Assembly: GCF_001243895.1 (NCBI RefSeq)
Contig: NZ_LN851186.1
Location: 1,318,230-1,382,229 of the forward strand
DNA: 64,000 nt
Direction: 5' to 3'
Source: Bacillus testis
GTDB taxonomy: Bacteria; Bacillota; Bacilli; Bacillales; DSM-1321
The notes beneath the pieces are model-generated. The model did no database searches, was not told where the DNA came from, and saw only the letters and a program-made list of their open reading frames with translations. Shown here piece after piece: positions 43,269-52,143 of the stretch; within the stretch, counting starts at the first letter, position 1; each line of letters starts with the position of its first letter. Position numbers and translations under genes: made by a program.

Positions 43269-43487
43269 CTAAACATGGGTTTCGAGATCTTCAATTCCTT
43301 TTCGTATATTAATCTTGCCGAAAAAGGTATAGATGTTTTGCACGCTCGCAAAATCATGCTTTATCGCTTGTTCAACTCCTTTATGGTCATTTGGATGGGT
43401 GCAATCATCTGCGCTATTGAAGTAGGAAACCAGGGTACCAGCTGTTTGAATGATGCAGCTAGGTCTAGAGGAAGAAATGATAAACAC
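43269..43487 (-). pseudogene. Possible relic of an SGNH-type hydrolase C-terminus
   Basis: 72-codon open frame without a ribosome binding site. The piece SYFNSADDCTHPNDHKGVEQ resembles the C-terminal D-x-x-H-P-N-D-x-G block of SGNH/GDSL hydrolases, where D and H complete the catalytic triad. No start domain or GDS motif is present, so at best it is a fragment. Lies between the yaaN terminators and the surface-protein gene on the opposite strand. Low confidence. Confidence 0.3.
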
Positions 43488-43515
43488 TATTTCATAGGTA
43501 TGATATCAATAGCTA

Positions 43516-43539
43516 TTTTATTATTTTGAAATAATAAAA
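43516..43539. repeat. Perfect 24-base AT palindrome before the surface-protein gene
   Basis: TTTTATTATTT, TG, AAATAATAAAA: arms of 11 without mismatch, 56 bases before the ATG at 43595. Either an operator or an mRNA-leader hairpin. Confidence 0.6.
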
Positions 43540-43594
43540 GGCAAACGATTTTACATATATCATTTAGTTCATCATAGAGAGGAAGACTTTATTT

Positions 43595-45973
43595 ATGGCT
43601 TATCAACCGAAATCATACAAGAAATTTATGGCGACAGCAGCAACGGCTACACTGGTTGCGGCAGCCGTTGCACCAACAGCGATGGCAGCAGAGTTTACAG
43701 ATGTTTCAGGAAAGTATAAAGATGCAGTAGACTTTGTTGTATCTAAGGGTGCGAATGGTATGTCTGAAACAAAGTTTGGTGTTGAAGAAAACATTAAACG
43801 TGTGGATGCGGCCGTTTTACTAGTAAAAGTGCTAGGCTTAGATTATGAAAATGCAGCGCCATCAGGATTTACGGATGTTCCTGAGCGAGCTGTACAATAT
43901 GTAAATGCTCTGAAAGAAGCGGGTATTACGGAGGGAAAATCAGCTACGAAGTTTGATTCTCAAAGCTTCATTACGCGTGGAGAATTAGCCGTATGGATTC
44001 AAAGAGGTTTTGAATTAGTCGGAGAAAATGAAGTACCATTTACCGATGTTGCAGGGCAATATGCAGAAGCAGTTGCAGCACTTGTGGATAATGGTATTAC
44101 AAATGGCGTTTCTGAAACACAGTTCGGTACGTATCAACATGCGAAGCGTGGAGATTATGCGATTCTTTTAATGAGAGCATCTGAAGCTTCGAATAACAGT
44201 CAAGCTCCTGCATACGAAGTAAAATCAACTGAAATTGATTTAACAACAACAGATGAGAATGTATTAAACACATTGTTTAATGGAACAGTATTAGACTTCG
44301 GTTCAGCAGATGTAACCGTTACAGACGTTGATTTTACATCTGATAACGAAGAGCTTATTGCTGATAACGATGCTAATAAAGAAGGTACTGTTGCTATCAG
44401 TTCGAAGTATAATGGTCAAACTTCTATTTATGTAGATAACGTAACAGTAACGCTGAATGATACAAACGAAACAGTTGTATTAGATTTAAACGGCTTAAAA
44501 GTAGACGTTAACTTAAAAGCGCAAGATTCAACATATGTGAAACTAGGTATTGATAGAACTTTAGTATTAGATTACATTTCTATTAATATGAACTTCCAAA
44601 ATAGCTTTGATCAAAAAGTAACTGGATTAGAAGTTTCTTTATTAAATCCAGAAGGTAAAATTGTTGCAACAAGTCAAGCTACTTCATACGGTTTAAGTAA
44701 ACACGTTAACTCTGCTGTACAAAATAACAGCGGTCTTACTACAACATTTTGGGAACAACCTAAGTTTTCAGCATCTTGGAACACAAAGTATTATGGAAGT
44801 TTAAAAGAAGCTGTAGAAGTTCAGGTAACATTTACGGCTAACGATGCTTCATATACTACTTCTGAAGTATATCGTCAAGCTCCTTCATATGAAGTAAAAA
44901 CAAACGAAGTAGAGCTGACAACTACAGATGAAAATGTATTAAATACATTATTTGATGGTACTGTATTAGACTTTGGTTCAACAGACGTAACCGTTACAGA
45001 TGTTGATTTTACATCTGATAACGAAGACCTTATTGCTGATAACGATGCTAATAAAGAAGGTACTGTTGTTATTAATCCGAAACCTAGCGCTCAAACTTCT
45101 ATTTATGTAGATACAGTAACAGTACAAGCAGATGATACAAACGAAACATTTGTGTTCGATTTAAATGATTTACAAGTAGATGTTACTTTAGCTGAAGATA
45201 TCGATGCATTTAAATATCAGGTAGAACCTGGAACAACTGTAGCATTGGAAGATATCTTGGGAGACATTCTGACTAACATCACTAGCGATATTAGTAATAT
45301 CAATATCAATATTCCTACGGATGCTACTGTTACTTGGGAGACAGGCGCGCAACATGGGTCAACTCCTTTGATTCCAGAAGGTGCTACAGTTAAGACTGTT
45401 ACCTTGAACGGTGGCGGTACCTTTAAGGCTACCGGTGCTGGCATAGGTGCTATTCGCGCAGCCAATGAAGGCGGAAAGTTAGTGTTCAAGAATATGACTA
45501 TCATAGATGAATCCCAGTCCTATGCAGAGAATAGCTGGGAACATGGATATTTAGAGTTTGATGGTGAGGTAGAATTCATCAATTCTAACTTTGAAAGTGC
45601 CATGATATTTAATGGTGATAAGGTCTCTTTCACTGGTTGTAATTTCAATTCCAATAAGCAGAATGAGTATGCAGCGTGGATTAGTAACGGTATCGCTTCT
45701 TTCGATAAATGTACGTTCGAAGGATCTCGTGGAATCAAGATTCACGAGGCTTATGGATCAGATGTTACTTCAGTGACGGTTGATAATAGTGTATTTGGAC
45801 TAAGTTTAAAGCCAGGTGTGGTTATTGGTATGCTTGATGAAACTACTAATGTCACAATCAAGAACAGCACCTTCAAAACCCTGCCTGGAGATCAGTTTAA
45901 ATACATCTACGAATCGGATACACCAGTAGATACATTTAAATTTAGTGAAGAGAACAACACCGTAATAAAATAA
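43595..45973 (+). CDS. SLH-domain surface protein with a swapped beta-helix C-terminus
   Basis: 792 residues. Signal peptide (ATATLVAAAVAPTAMAAE, cut near 31), then three SLH domains: EFTDVSGKYKDAVDFVV (from about 33), GFTDVPERAVQYVNALKEAG (from about 90) and PFTDVAGQYAEAVAALVDNG (from about 148). SLH domains hold S-layer proteins on pyruvylated cell-wall polymer. Two near-identical modules follow (about 206 and 431; ELTTTDENVLNTLFDGTVLD in the second). From about residue 541 the second module is replaced by a repeat-rich right-handed beta-helix-like domain (YLEFDGEVEFINSNF, VSFTGCNFNSNKQNEYAAW, NVTIKNSTFKTLPGD). The displaced end of the second module survives past the stop. ATG follows GAGAGGAAG. 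Confidence 0.9.
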   Translation: MAYQPKSYKKFMATAATATLVAAAVAPTAMAAEFTDVSGKYKDAVDFVVSKGANGMSETKFGVEENIKRVDAAVLLVKVLGLDYENAAPSGFTDVPERAVQYVNALKEAGITEGKSATKFDSQSFITRGELAVWIQRGFELVGENEVPFTDVAGQYAEAVAALVDNGITNGVSETQFGTYQHAKRGDYAILLMRASEASNNSQAPAYEVKSTEIDLTTTDENVLNTLFNGTVLDFGSADVTVTDVDFTSDNEELIADNDANKEGTVAISSKYNGQTSIYVDNVTVTLNDTNETVVLDLNGLKVDVNLKAQDSTYVKLGIDRTLVLDYISINMNFQNSFDQKVTGLEVSLLNPEGKIVATSQATSYGLSKHVNSAVQNNSGLTTTFWEQPKFSASWNTKYYGSLKEAVEVQVTFTANDASYTTSEVYRQAPSYEVKTNEVELTTTDENVLNTLFDGTVLDFGSTDVTVTDVDFTSDNEDLIADNDANKEGTVVINPKPSAQTSIYVDTVTVQADDTNETFVFDLNDLQVDVTLAEDIDAFKYQVEPGTTVALEDILGDILTNITSDISNININIPTDATVTWETGAQHGSTPLIPEGATVKTVTLNGGGTFKATGAGIGAIRAANEGGKLVFKNMTIIDESQSYAENSWEHGYLEFDGEVEFINSNFESAMIFNGDKVSFTGCNFNSNKQNEYAAWISNGIASFDKCTFEGSRGIKIHEAYGSDVTSVTVDNSVFGLSLKPGVVIGMLDETTNVTIKNSTFKTLPGDQFKYIYESDTPVDTFKFSEENNTVIK
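44201..44516 (+). repeat. Internal module repeat A of the surface-protein gene
   Basis: About 316 bases, offset by 675 bases from a closely similar stretch at 44876-45191. Both encode the TTDENVLNTLF to DLNxLxVDV part. Confidence 0.9.
44876..45191 (+). repeat. Internal module repeat B of the surface-protein gene
   Basis: Second copy of the module at 44201-44516. Similarity stops shortly after 45191, just before the beta-helix cassette begins. Confidence 0.9.
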
Positions 45974-45974
45974 G

Positions 45975-46085
45975 TTTTGGGTGCCTGTCACTTCTCAAAA
46001 TGGAATTTTAAAAGATGTTACAGAAGTTCAAGTAACATTTACTGCTGACGGTGTTTCATATGTATCTAGCACAAAAGTGAAATAA
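45975..46085 (+). pseudogene. Displaced original 3' end of the surface-protein gene
   Basis: Directly after the stop at 45973, one frame away, the sequence encodes FWVPVTSQNG, then KDVTEVQVTFTADGVSYVSS and a short basic end with TAA at 46083. This aligns with the end of module A in the live gene (KEAVEVQVTFTANDASYTTS). It has no start and is out of frame. Confidence 0.8.
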
Positions 46086-46118
46086 TCATAAACAGTGTAG
46101 TAATTTAAATTCTTTCAT

Positions 46119-46164
46119 TAATGGCCATCAATTTTGAATTTTTTTCGGATTGATGGCTATTTTT
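46119..46164 (+). terminator. Terminator of the surface-protein gene
   Basis: AATGGCCATCAAT pairs with ATTGATGGCTATT, then TTT; located after the relic, as expected for the original gene. Confidence 0.8.
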
Positions 46165-46319
46165 GCACATGACGCTGGGTATTGGTTCTATACTGAATGT
46201 TAGGGTGTCCACTTAAAAAAGGCAAAAAAGAGCACACATACTTCCTTTTCTTACAATTGAATTGACGAGAAACAAGACAGAAAAGGAGATATGCCTACTC
46301 ATGCGGGAAACGTTTCTTT

Positions 46320-46661
46320 GAAGAATTAAAAATAGCATATGGGTTGAAAGAGGCCTTTCGTGAGTAGTTTAACGAAGCCAAACGGCGTGGCCCAGGTCAT
46401 ATCTAGAAGACAACAAAAGAAGCGTTGCATACGTTTTATGAACAAGTAGAAGAAAGCAGGATTCCTAAGTTCATGACCATTCTGACCTACCGGGATTGGG
46501 AAACGGAGATGCTCAACCGTTTGGAATTTGGGCACTCCAATGAGCTTGTGGAAGGGTTGAAAAACTTGACAAAGGTCATGAAAGGGGATGCCTTTGGGGT
46601 TCGTGCACTTCGCTTCGTTTTAGGGCGCGGATCCTCACCCTTCACTCCTCTAAATCAATAG
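46320..46661 (+). pseudogene. Decayed ISL3-family transposase C-terminus
   Basis: In one frame the stretch reads EELKIAYGLKEAFRE, stop (46365-46367), FNEAKRRGPGHI, stop (46404-46406), then FYEQVEESRIPKF and SNELVEGLKNLTKVMKGDAF, the typical end of ISL3 transposases (VEGLNNKIKVIKRxAFG). Two stop codons and no N-terminal zinc-finger or DDE start show it is dead. The first stop replaces an expected tryptophan. No terminal repeats recognised. Confidence 0.75.
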
Positions 46662-46786
46662 GCAATTCATTAGGATAAAGGGGCAGAACAATGTTCTCTA
46701 CGCCAACACTTGACAAAAAACAAAAAGTTTAGATTTTAAACTAGAGCCTAGTAGTTTTATAAATCGGCCGCTATACCTCTATATCA

Positions 46787-46818
46787 AGAGCTGTGATCCT
46801 GTGATTAGCTCTTTTTTG
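46787..46818 (+). terminator. Terminator downstream of the transposase relic
   Basis: AAGAGCT and AGCTCTT with a 12-base loop, then T run. Confidence 0.75.
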
Positions 46819-46951
46819 GCTTTTGCTAATGGTGAATTTTAGAATAAATTATAAAATCCAAAAATGATTTTTCAGAAAATGAAGCTAAATGTGAGGGTAA
46901 CCTGTCTGATTAATATAAGACATAGAAGAAGGTGGGTGGTTCTAATCTATA

Positions 46952-47180
46952 CAAAGTGAACCGATCGATACCGCCCGCGCCAATGAAAGGGGACTAGTCG
47001 ATATAGAAATTCTGGGAGAAAACGCAGGATAATCTGATTACAGCACTTGAAGAAACAATCCGCATCCAGGAAGAAGGGCGCGTAAAACGCCAGCAGCAGG
47101 AACAACTGAAATTGACGAGCATGGAAGAAGACTTGAAACAAAAGCTGTTGAATATTAAATCGCAGAATTGAATAAGCAGT
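46952..47180 (+). pseudogene. Direct repeat, copy 2: truncated yaaN 3' end
   Basis: About 229 bases nearly identical to 42751-42976, with a one-base loss near 46962, a one-base gain in the CTGGGAGAAAAC region and a three-base gain in the CAGCAGCAGGAACAA region, plus scattered substitutions. The first indel shifts frame and no start codon is present. Sequence after AATAAGCAGT differs between copies. Confidence 0.9.
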
Positions 47181-47811
47181 TTTATTAAAACGCATCTCTT
47201 ATCTATGGACCAGTATGAATCGGATTGGTTCAACGCATGAACGATGGGAGATGAATGAAAATTCAAATAGTGTAATGTATTATATATGGAAAATGAAAAA
47301 ATAGAAGGGCAAGTAAATATGCTCTTCTATTTTTTTGTGCTGCTAACTAGTAGGGGAAGGATTATTAGTAGTGTAATGAAATGTACTGAGATATGGGCTT
47401 ATGCTAAATGATCTAGTGACTCTTCAAAACCGGCTTTATCAAATGTCTAAAGCCTTTCTTCCTCCTTTCGAATGGTGATCCTCGAAACTTATACAAAGAG
47501 TTATCTAATATTTTTGTTAGATAATTTTTAGTGGGGTTTATGTTATCTATTCTTATTTTTCCTAAATGAACCCATTATTAGTTACTGGATTGTGGAGAAA
47601 CTGTGAGTTATTGGCTTTTTAAGTGATTTTCTTAGAAAAGTCATATACCTTTTTTTTATTTTTCACAAGTAGAAATTATTATCAAAAAGTATAGTAGTAA
47701 AGAAAAAATTATTCGAAGATTGTTTTTATACATACAGTTTCTGCAATTTTTAGTAAAGTGACTAATACAATTATTTTTCTCATATTTAATTGCTTAAGTG
47801 GGAGGACAACG
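47181..47811. other. Gap before the EPS operon
   Basis: AT-rich, no gene seen. Contains a terminator (47300-47337), a terminator-like hairpin TTATCTAA/TTAGATAA (47501-47524) followed by TTTTTA, and presumably the EPS promoter, for which I cannot point to a good -35/-10 pair. TATAGT at 47690-47695 is the best -10 by itself. Confidence 0.5.
47300..47337 (+). terminator. Terminator between yaaN relic and EPS locus
   Basis: AATAGAAGGGC, nine-base loop, GCTCTTCTATT, then TTTTT. Confidence 0.85.
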
Positions 47812-48495
47812 ATGGAAGAAACAATTAGTTTACAGGAAATATTTCAAGTTTTAAAGAAACGAGCTGCAATGATCATAGCTCTATCTCTTATTGCAACTTT
47901 AACAGTGGGAATTATTAGTTTTTATTTCATAACGCCAATGTATCAAGCATCATCACAAATCCTTGTAAACAAATCAGAAAGTGAAAATAGTGTATATAGT
48001 TCCAATGAAGTGGCGACGAACGTACAGTTGATCAATACATACAACGTTATTATAAAAAGCCCTACTGTTTTGCAAGCCGTAATAAGAGAGCTGAATTTGG
48101 ATTTAACGGTCGAGCAATTGAATGAAAAGATTACAGTGTCAAACGCAGATGATTCTCAAGTTATGAATATTGTTGTAATGGATGAAAGTATCCGTAAAGC
48201 AGCTAATATTGCAAATAAAACAGCACAAGTATTTAAAGAAAAAATTGGCGATATTATGAATGTGAATAACGTCACAATTTTATCGAAGGCTGAAGTGAAA
48301 GGGAATGAAGCACCTGTATCGCCAAATAAGTTGTTAAACATAGCGATTGCACTTGTTGTTGGATGTATGGCTGGTGTCGGATTGGCGTTCTTACTGGAAT
48401 ACTTGGATAACACATTTAAAACAGAAAAAGATATTGAAATGCATTTGGAACTTCCCATTTTGGGGGTTATTCCTACGTTTGAGAGATTAAAATAA
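47812..48495 (+). CDS. Wzz/YveK-type capsular polysaccharide co-polymerase and kinase activator
   Basis: 227 residues. Wzz domain flanked by two membrane helices: about 21-42 (ALSLIATLTVGIISFYF) and 176-197 (LNIAIALVVGCMAGVGLAFLL), with the proline-containing APVSPNK segment before the second. Such proteins set polymer length and activate the adjacent BY-kinase through their short cytoplasmic tail. ATG 47812 is chosen because GGGAGG lies ahead; the frame extends to 47758 without a site. First gene of the EPS operon, 27 bases before the kinase. Confidence 0.92.
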   Translation: MEETISLQEIFQVLKKRAAMIIALSLIATLTVGIISFYFITPMYQASSQILVNKSESENSVYSSNEVATNVQLINTYNVIIKSPTVLQAVIRELNLDLTVEQLNEKITVSNADDSQVMNIVVMDESIRKAANIANKTAQVFKEKIGDIMNVNNVTILSKAEVKGNEAPVSPNKLLNIAIALVVGCMAGVGLAFLLEYLDNTFKTEKDIEMHLELPILGVIPTFERLK

Positions 48496-48522
48496 AAAAC
48501 TTTACCAGAGAGGTTGAATGCA

Positions 48523-49233
48523 GTGTTCAAGAAATTTTTCATGAAAAAAAGGGCTTTAAATCATTACTTAGTGACAAGTAGCCATTCAACATCAGTTATT
48601 GCAGAGCAATATAGAACCATTCGAACAAATATTGAGTATACAGCAATTGATAAAGACATAAAGTCCATTTTGGTTACATCGGCTAGCCCAGGTGAAGGAA
48701 AATCTACTACTTCTGCAAATTTGGCGATTATATTTGCTCAACAAGGAAAAAAGATTTTGTTAATAGATACAGACTTGAGGAAACCAACGATTCACAAGAA
48801 GTTCTGTGTACATAATCAGATTGGATTATCAAATGTGTTAACGAAGAAACAAGCAATTGAAGATGCAATCATGGACACATCCATCAAAAATTTATCCATT
48901 TTAACAAGTGGTCCTATTCCTCCAAATCCAGCTGAATTGCTGATATCAAAAGCGATGGAGAATCTTTTAGGAAAACTATATAAGGAATTCGACGTAGTCA
49001 TTCTTGATACACCTCCTGTATTAGCTGTAGCAGATGCTCAAATCCTGTCTAAACATGCTGATGGCGTTATTTTGGTTGTAGCAAGCGGCCAAACAGAAAC
49101 GGAACAAGGCAAGAAAGCGAAACAGTTATTAGTATCGTCGAATGCCACAATACTGGGTGTTGTACTAAACAATAAAAAGCAAGAAAAGAACGATTACTAC
49201 TACTATTACGGCAACGATGATAAAGCGATTTAA
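48523..49233 (+). CDS. BY-kinase: tyrosine-protein kinase of the CpsD/CapB/EpsB family
   Basis: 236 residues. Walker A ASPGEGKST near 54-62, Walker A' ILLIDTDLRKP near 78-88, Walker B VVILDTPP near 156-163, and a C-terminal tyrosine cluster (NDYYYYYG) for autophosphorylation. It regulates polymerisation and chain length with the preceding Wzz protein. I choose GTG 48523, nine bases after AGAGAGG; ATG 48541 is an alternative. No CpsB/YwqE-type phosphatase is encoded in the window. EAR-like RNA follows. Confidence 0.93.
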   Translation: MFKKFFMKKRALNHYLVTSSHSTSVIAEQYRTIRTNIEYTAIDKDIKSILVTSASPGEGKSTTSANLAIIFAQQGKKILLIDTDLRKPTIHKKFCVHNQIGLSNVLTKKQAIEDAIMDTSIKNLSILTSGPIPPNPAELLISKAMENLLGKLYKEFDVVILDTPPVLAVADAQILSKHADGVILVVASGQTETEQGKKAKQLLVSSNATILGVVLNNKKQEKNDYYYYYGNDDKAI

Positions 49234-49244
49234 ATAACAAAAGA

Positions 49245-49373
49245 GATTCGGAGAGGCTTCCTGTCCGTTATCAATGGAGGCACTCGGTTGTGCTGTGGGA
49301 TTTCCGAATAGGAAATCCTTAGACACATTCGTTGTCAAGGGTACGATGTGAGGGTGGGTTAGATGCCCGAAAT
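49245..49373 (+). promoter_or_regulatory. EAR-like (eps-associated RNA) processive antitermination element
   Basis: A 129-base non-coding, conserved-looking, GC-richer leader between the BY-kinase and galU. It has a closing pair ATTCGG/CCGAAAT, a GGATTTCC/GGAAATCC hairpin and G-rich segments GGAGGCACTCGGTTGTGC and GTGAGGGTGGGTTAGATGCC. In Bacillus the EAR element lies at the same place, between epsB and epsC, and lets polymerase pass downstream terminators. The strongest terminator of the locus follows at 49393. Identification is by position and by my memory of the motif, not by a covariance search. Confidence 0.7.
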
Positions 49374-49392
49374 TATTTAAAATAAGGACTTT

Positions 49393-49445
49393 AAATAGTT
49401 AATGAAACAATATGTGGGTATCGTATTGTTTCATTAACTATTTTT
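49393..49445 (+). terminator. 20-bp-stem terminator between the EAR-like element and galU
   Basis: A perfect 20-base arm (49393-49412), 11-base loop, complementary arm (49424-49443), then TTTTT. Lies just before the galU ribosome site, so galU and all later genes depend on read-through. Confidence 0.92.
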
Positions 49446-49463
49446 GGTAAGGAGGAGTATTGG

Positions 49464-50345
49464 TTGAAAAAAGTTAGAAAAGCGATCATACCGGCTGCTG
49501 GATTAGGTACACGATTTTTGCCTGCCACCAAGGCTATGCCAAAGGAAATGCTTCCAATTTTAGATAAACCGACTATTCAATACATTGTCGAAGAAGCGAT
49601 TGAATCAGGTATCGAGGATATCATCATTGTCACTGGCAAGGGAAAACGTGCGATTGAGGATCATTTTGATAAATCTTTTGAGTTGGAAAGCAATTTATTA
49701 GAAAAACAAAAATTAGATTTGCTGGAGAAAGTACAAGCTTCCTCAAAAGTAGATATTTATTATATTCGTCAAAAGGAACCAAAAGGATTAGGACATGCCG
49801 TATGGTGTGCCCGTAAATTTATTGGAAATGAACCATTTGCGGTGTTATTGGGAGACGATATCGTTCAAGCAGAAACACCTTGTTTGAAACAATTAATCAA
49901 TGAATATGACCGTACATTGTCTTCAGTCATTGGTGTGCAAACAGTACCAGAAACAGAAACATATAGATATGGAATTGTGGATCCAGGAAAAAACGAAGGA
50001 CGTCTTTATCAAGTAAAGAACTTTGTAGAGAAGCCAGCACTTGGAATAGCTCCTTCAAACTTGGCCATTATGGGCCGTTATATATTCACTCCTGAAATTT
50101 TTAAGTTCTTGGAAGAACAAGAAATCGGGGCAGGTGGAGAAATTCAACTAACGGATGCTATTCAAAAGCTGAATCAAATTCAACGAGTATTTGCTTATGA
50201 TTTTGCAGGTCAACGTTATGATGTTGGAGAAAAATTTGGATTTATTGAAACGACGATTAAAATGGCGCTCGAACAAGTTGAATTACGTGATGATTTAATG
50301 AGCTTAATGAAAGATCTTGTTGAGCAAAAGACAGTTAATCAATAA
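49464..50345 (+). CDS. galU: UTP-glucose-1-phosphate uridylyltransferase
   Basis: 293 residues. Makes UDP-glucose from glucose 1-phosphate. Nucleotidyltransferase signature [20 protein letters not shown] near 10-29, PIQ-like TIQYIVEEA and the ILAVLLGDD-type loop [10 protein letters not shown] near 125-134, with metal-binding aspartates. TTG start at 49464 follows AAGGAGG. Located after the EAR-like leader and a strong terminator. Confidence 0.96.
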   Translation: MKKVRKAIIPAAGLGTRFLPATKAMPKEMLPILDKPTIQYIVEEAIESGIEDIIIVTGKGKRAIEDHFDKSFELESNLLEKQKLDLLEKVQASSKVDIYYIRQKEPKGLGHAVWCARKFIGNEPFAVLLGDDIVQAETPCLKQLINEYDRTLSSVIGVQTVPETETYRYGIVDPGKNEGRLYQVKNFVEKPALGIAPSNLAIMGRYIFTPEIFKFLEEQEIGAGGEIQLTDAIQKLNQIQRVFAYDFAGQRYDVGEKFGFIETTIKMALEQVELRDDLMSLMKDLVEQKTVNQ

Positions 50346-50461
50346 TTTGTTTGCCAGTTAAGTGGCACTGAATAAAAACGAATAGTAAAGGAAGAGTTTT
50401 AAATCATTCTATGTAAATAGTTGTTGTTGATAAAAAATAATAAGAATTGAGGGCAGCAGAA

Positions 50462-51148
50462 TTGGAAGTTAGTACATCAGGCATGAATAGTGAAACTTCT
50501 GAAAAACTTGTTTATTTGCATCAAGATGAAATCAATAGAAGTAGTACATATCTATATTTAAAACGGGCAATGGATATTGTAGGCGCATTGTGTGGAATCA
50601 TATTATTATCACCTATTTTTCTAATTGTTGCTATTGCCATTAAGATAGAAGATCCAAAAGGCGCTATCTTCTTCAAACAAACGCGTGTTGGAAAAAAGGA
50701 AAAAGCATTTAAGATGTATAAATTTCGGTCTATGGTCACAGATGCGGAAGAACGATTAGCCGAATTGCGTCATAAAAATGAAGTGTCTGGTGCTATGTTT
50801 AAAATGAAGGATGATCCACGTATTACGAAAATAGGAAAATTCATTCGCAAGACAAGCATTGATGAACTGCCACAATTAATCAATGTCTTAAAAGGAGAAA
50901 TGAGTTTAGTAGGACCACGTCCTCCTTTAGTGAATGAGGTAGAAATATATACAAGGTATCAAAAACAACGTCTACTTGTGACACCTGGGTGTACAGGGTT
51001 ATGGCAAGCGACCGTAAGAAATAGTGTTGGTTTTGAAGAAATGGTCGAATTAGATTTAGAGTACATAAAGAATCGTAGTTTAATATACGATATTCATCTT
51101 ATATTAAAGACGGTATGTATGATCTTTAAAAGAAATGACGCGTATTAA
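50462..51148 (+). CDS. Initiating sugar-phosphate transferase (WcaJ/EpsL type)
   Basis: 228 residues from TTG 50462, preceded by GAGGG; TTG 50447 and ATG 50483 are alternatives. One membrane helix near 41-63 (IVGALCGIILLSPIFLIVAI), then the PF02397 catalytic part: FFKQTRVGKKEKAF, MYKFRSMVTDAEERL and TKIGKFIRKTSIDELPQL, ending GPRPPLVNEVE. It transfers a hexose phosphate from a UDP-sugar to undecaprenyl phosphate, starting each repeat unit. Length fits the short (one-helix) class. Confidence 0.93.
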   Translation: MEVSTSGMNSETSEKLVYLHQDEINRSSTYLYLKRAMDIVGALCGIILLSPIFLIVAIAIKIEDPKGAIFFKQTRVGKKEKAFKMYKFRSMVTDAEERLAELRHKNEVSGAMFKMKDDPRITKIGKFIRKTSIDELPQLINVLKGEMSLVGPRPPLVNEVEIYTRYQKQRLLVTPGCTGLWQATVRNSVGFEEMVELDLEYIKNRSLIYDIHLILKTVCMIFKRNDAY

Positions 51149-51171
51149 TTTGCATGAAAGGATGCTAATGG

Positions 51172-52119
51172 ATGAAAAAAAATTCCCGCATATATGTAGC
51201 TGGTCATCGTGGTTTAGCCGGATCAGCTATTTTGCGTCGATTAGAAAGTTTAGGATACACAGATTTAGTTACACGCACAAGCAGTGAACTTGATTTGCGT
51301 AATCCTCTTGCAGTAGAGGAATTTTTCCATAAGGAAGGCATTGAATTTGTTTTCTTAGCCGCAGCTAAAGTCGGAGGAATCGTCGCTAATAATGAGTATC
51401 CAGCTGATTTTATTCGCGATAATTTAATGATTCAAACAAATGTGATCGACTCAGCTTACCGAAATGGCGTAAAAAAATTATTGTTTTTAGGAAGCACTTG
51501 TATTTATCCAAAAATGGCACCACAGCCACTAAAAGAAGAATACCTATTAACGGGTGAATTGGAGCCGACAAATGAACCGTATGCCGTAGCGAAAATTGCG
51601 GGCATAAAAATGTGTCAATCATACAACCGTCAATATGGTATAGATTATATTTCGGTGATGCCGACAAATCTTTATGGACCAAATGATAATTTTGATTTAG
51701 AAAAATCACATGTATTACCAGCTTTAATCCGTAAGTTCCATGATGCAAAAATGAATAATGAACCAACTGTAACAGTATGGGGCACTGGTACACCACGTCG
51801 TGAATTCTTATATGTAGATGATCTGGCAGATGCTTGTGTATTTTTAATGAATAATTATAGTGGTAACGAGATTGTAAACATTGGTGTTGGTGATGATGTA
51901 ACCATTAAGGAACTGGCAGAAACAGTAAAAGCAACGGTTGGATTCGAAGGGGAACTTGTTTTTGATACAACGAAGCCAGATGGCACACCACGTAAATTAG
52001 TAGATGTCACTCGTCTATCAAACCTAGGATGGAAAGCATCCATGTCATTAACAGATGGTGTGAAAGAAGCATATAGCTGGTTCTTAGAAAATTATGAAAA
52101 AGAAGCGATTCGTAAATAA
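51172..52119 (+). CDS. fcl: GDP-L-fucose synthase
   Basis: 315 residues, extended SDR. Rossmann motif [17 protein letters not shown] near 9-25 (GxxGxxG), [20 protein letters not shown] near 61-80, catalytic serine in [13 protein letters not shown] near 106-118, and [12 protein letters not shown] (YxxxK) near 135-146. Epimerase-reductase converting GDP-4-keto-6-deoxymannose to GDP-L-fucose. Pairs with gmd directly downstream. Confidence 0.97.
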   Translation: MKKNSRIYVAGHRGLAGSAILRRLESLGYTDLVTRTSSELDLRNPLAVEEFFHKEGIEFVFLAAAKVGGIVANNEYPADFIRDNLMIQTNVIDSAYRNGVKKLLFLGSTCIYPKMAPQPLKEEYLLTGELEPTNEPYAVAKIAGIKMCQSYNRQYGIDYISVMPTNLYGPNDNFDLEKSHVLPALIRKFHDAKMNNEPTVTVWGTGTPRREFLYVDDLADACVFLMNNYSGNEIVNIGVGDDVTIKELAETVKATVGFEGELVFDTTKPDGTPRKLVDVTRLSNLGWKASMSLTDGVKEAYSWFLENYEKEAIRK

Positions 52120-52143
52120 TGATTACTAAAGAATAAGGAATAG

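Noticed and set aside
43275-43529. 84-codon plus-strand frame upstream of the surface gene
   Set aside because: No ribosome site; the opposite frame shows a better protein-like motif, and even that is only a relic.
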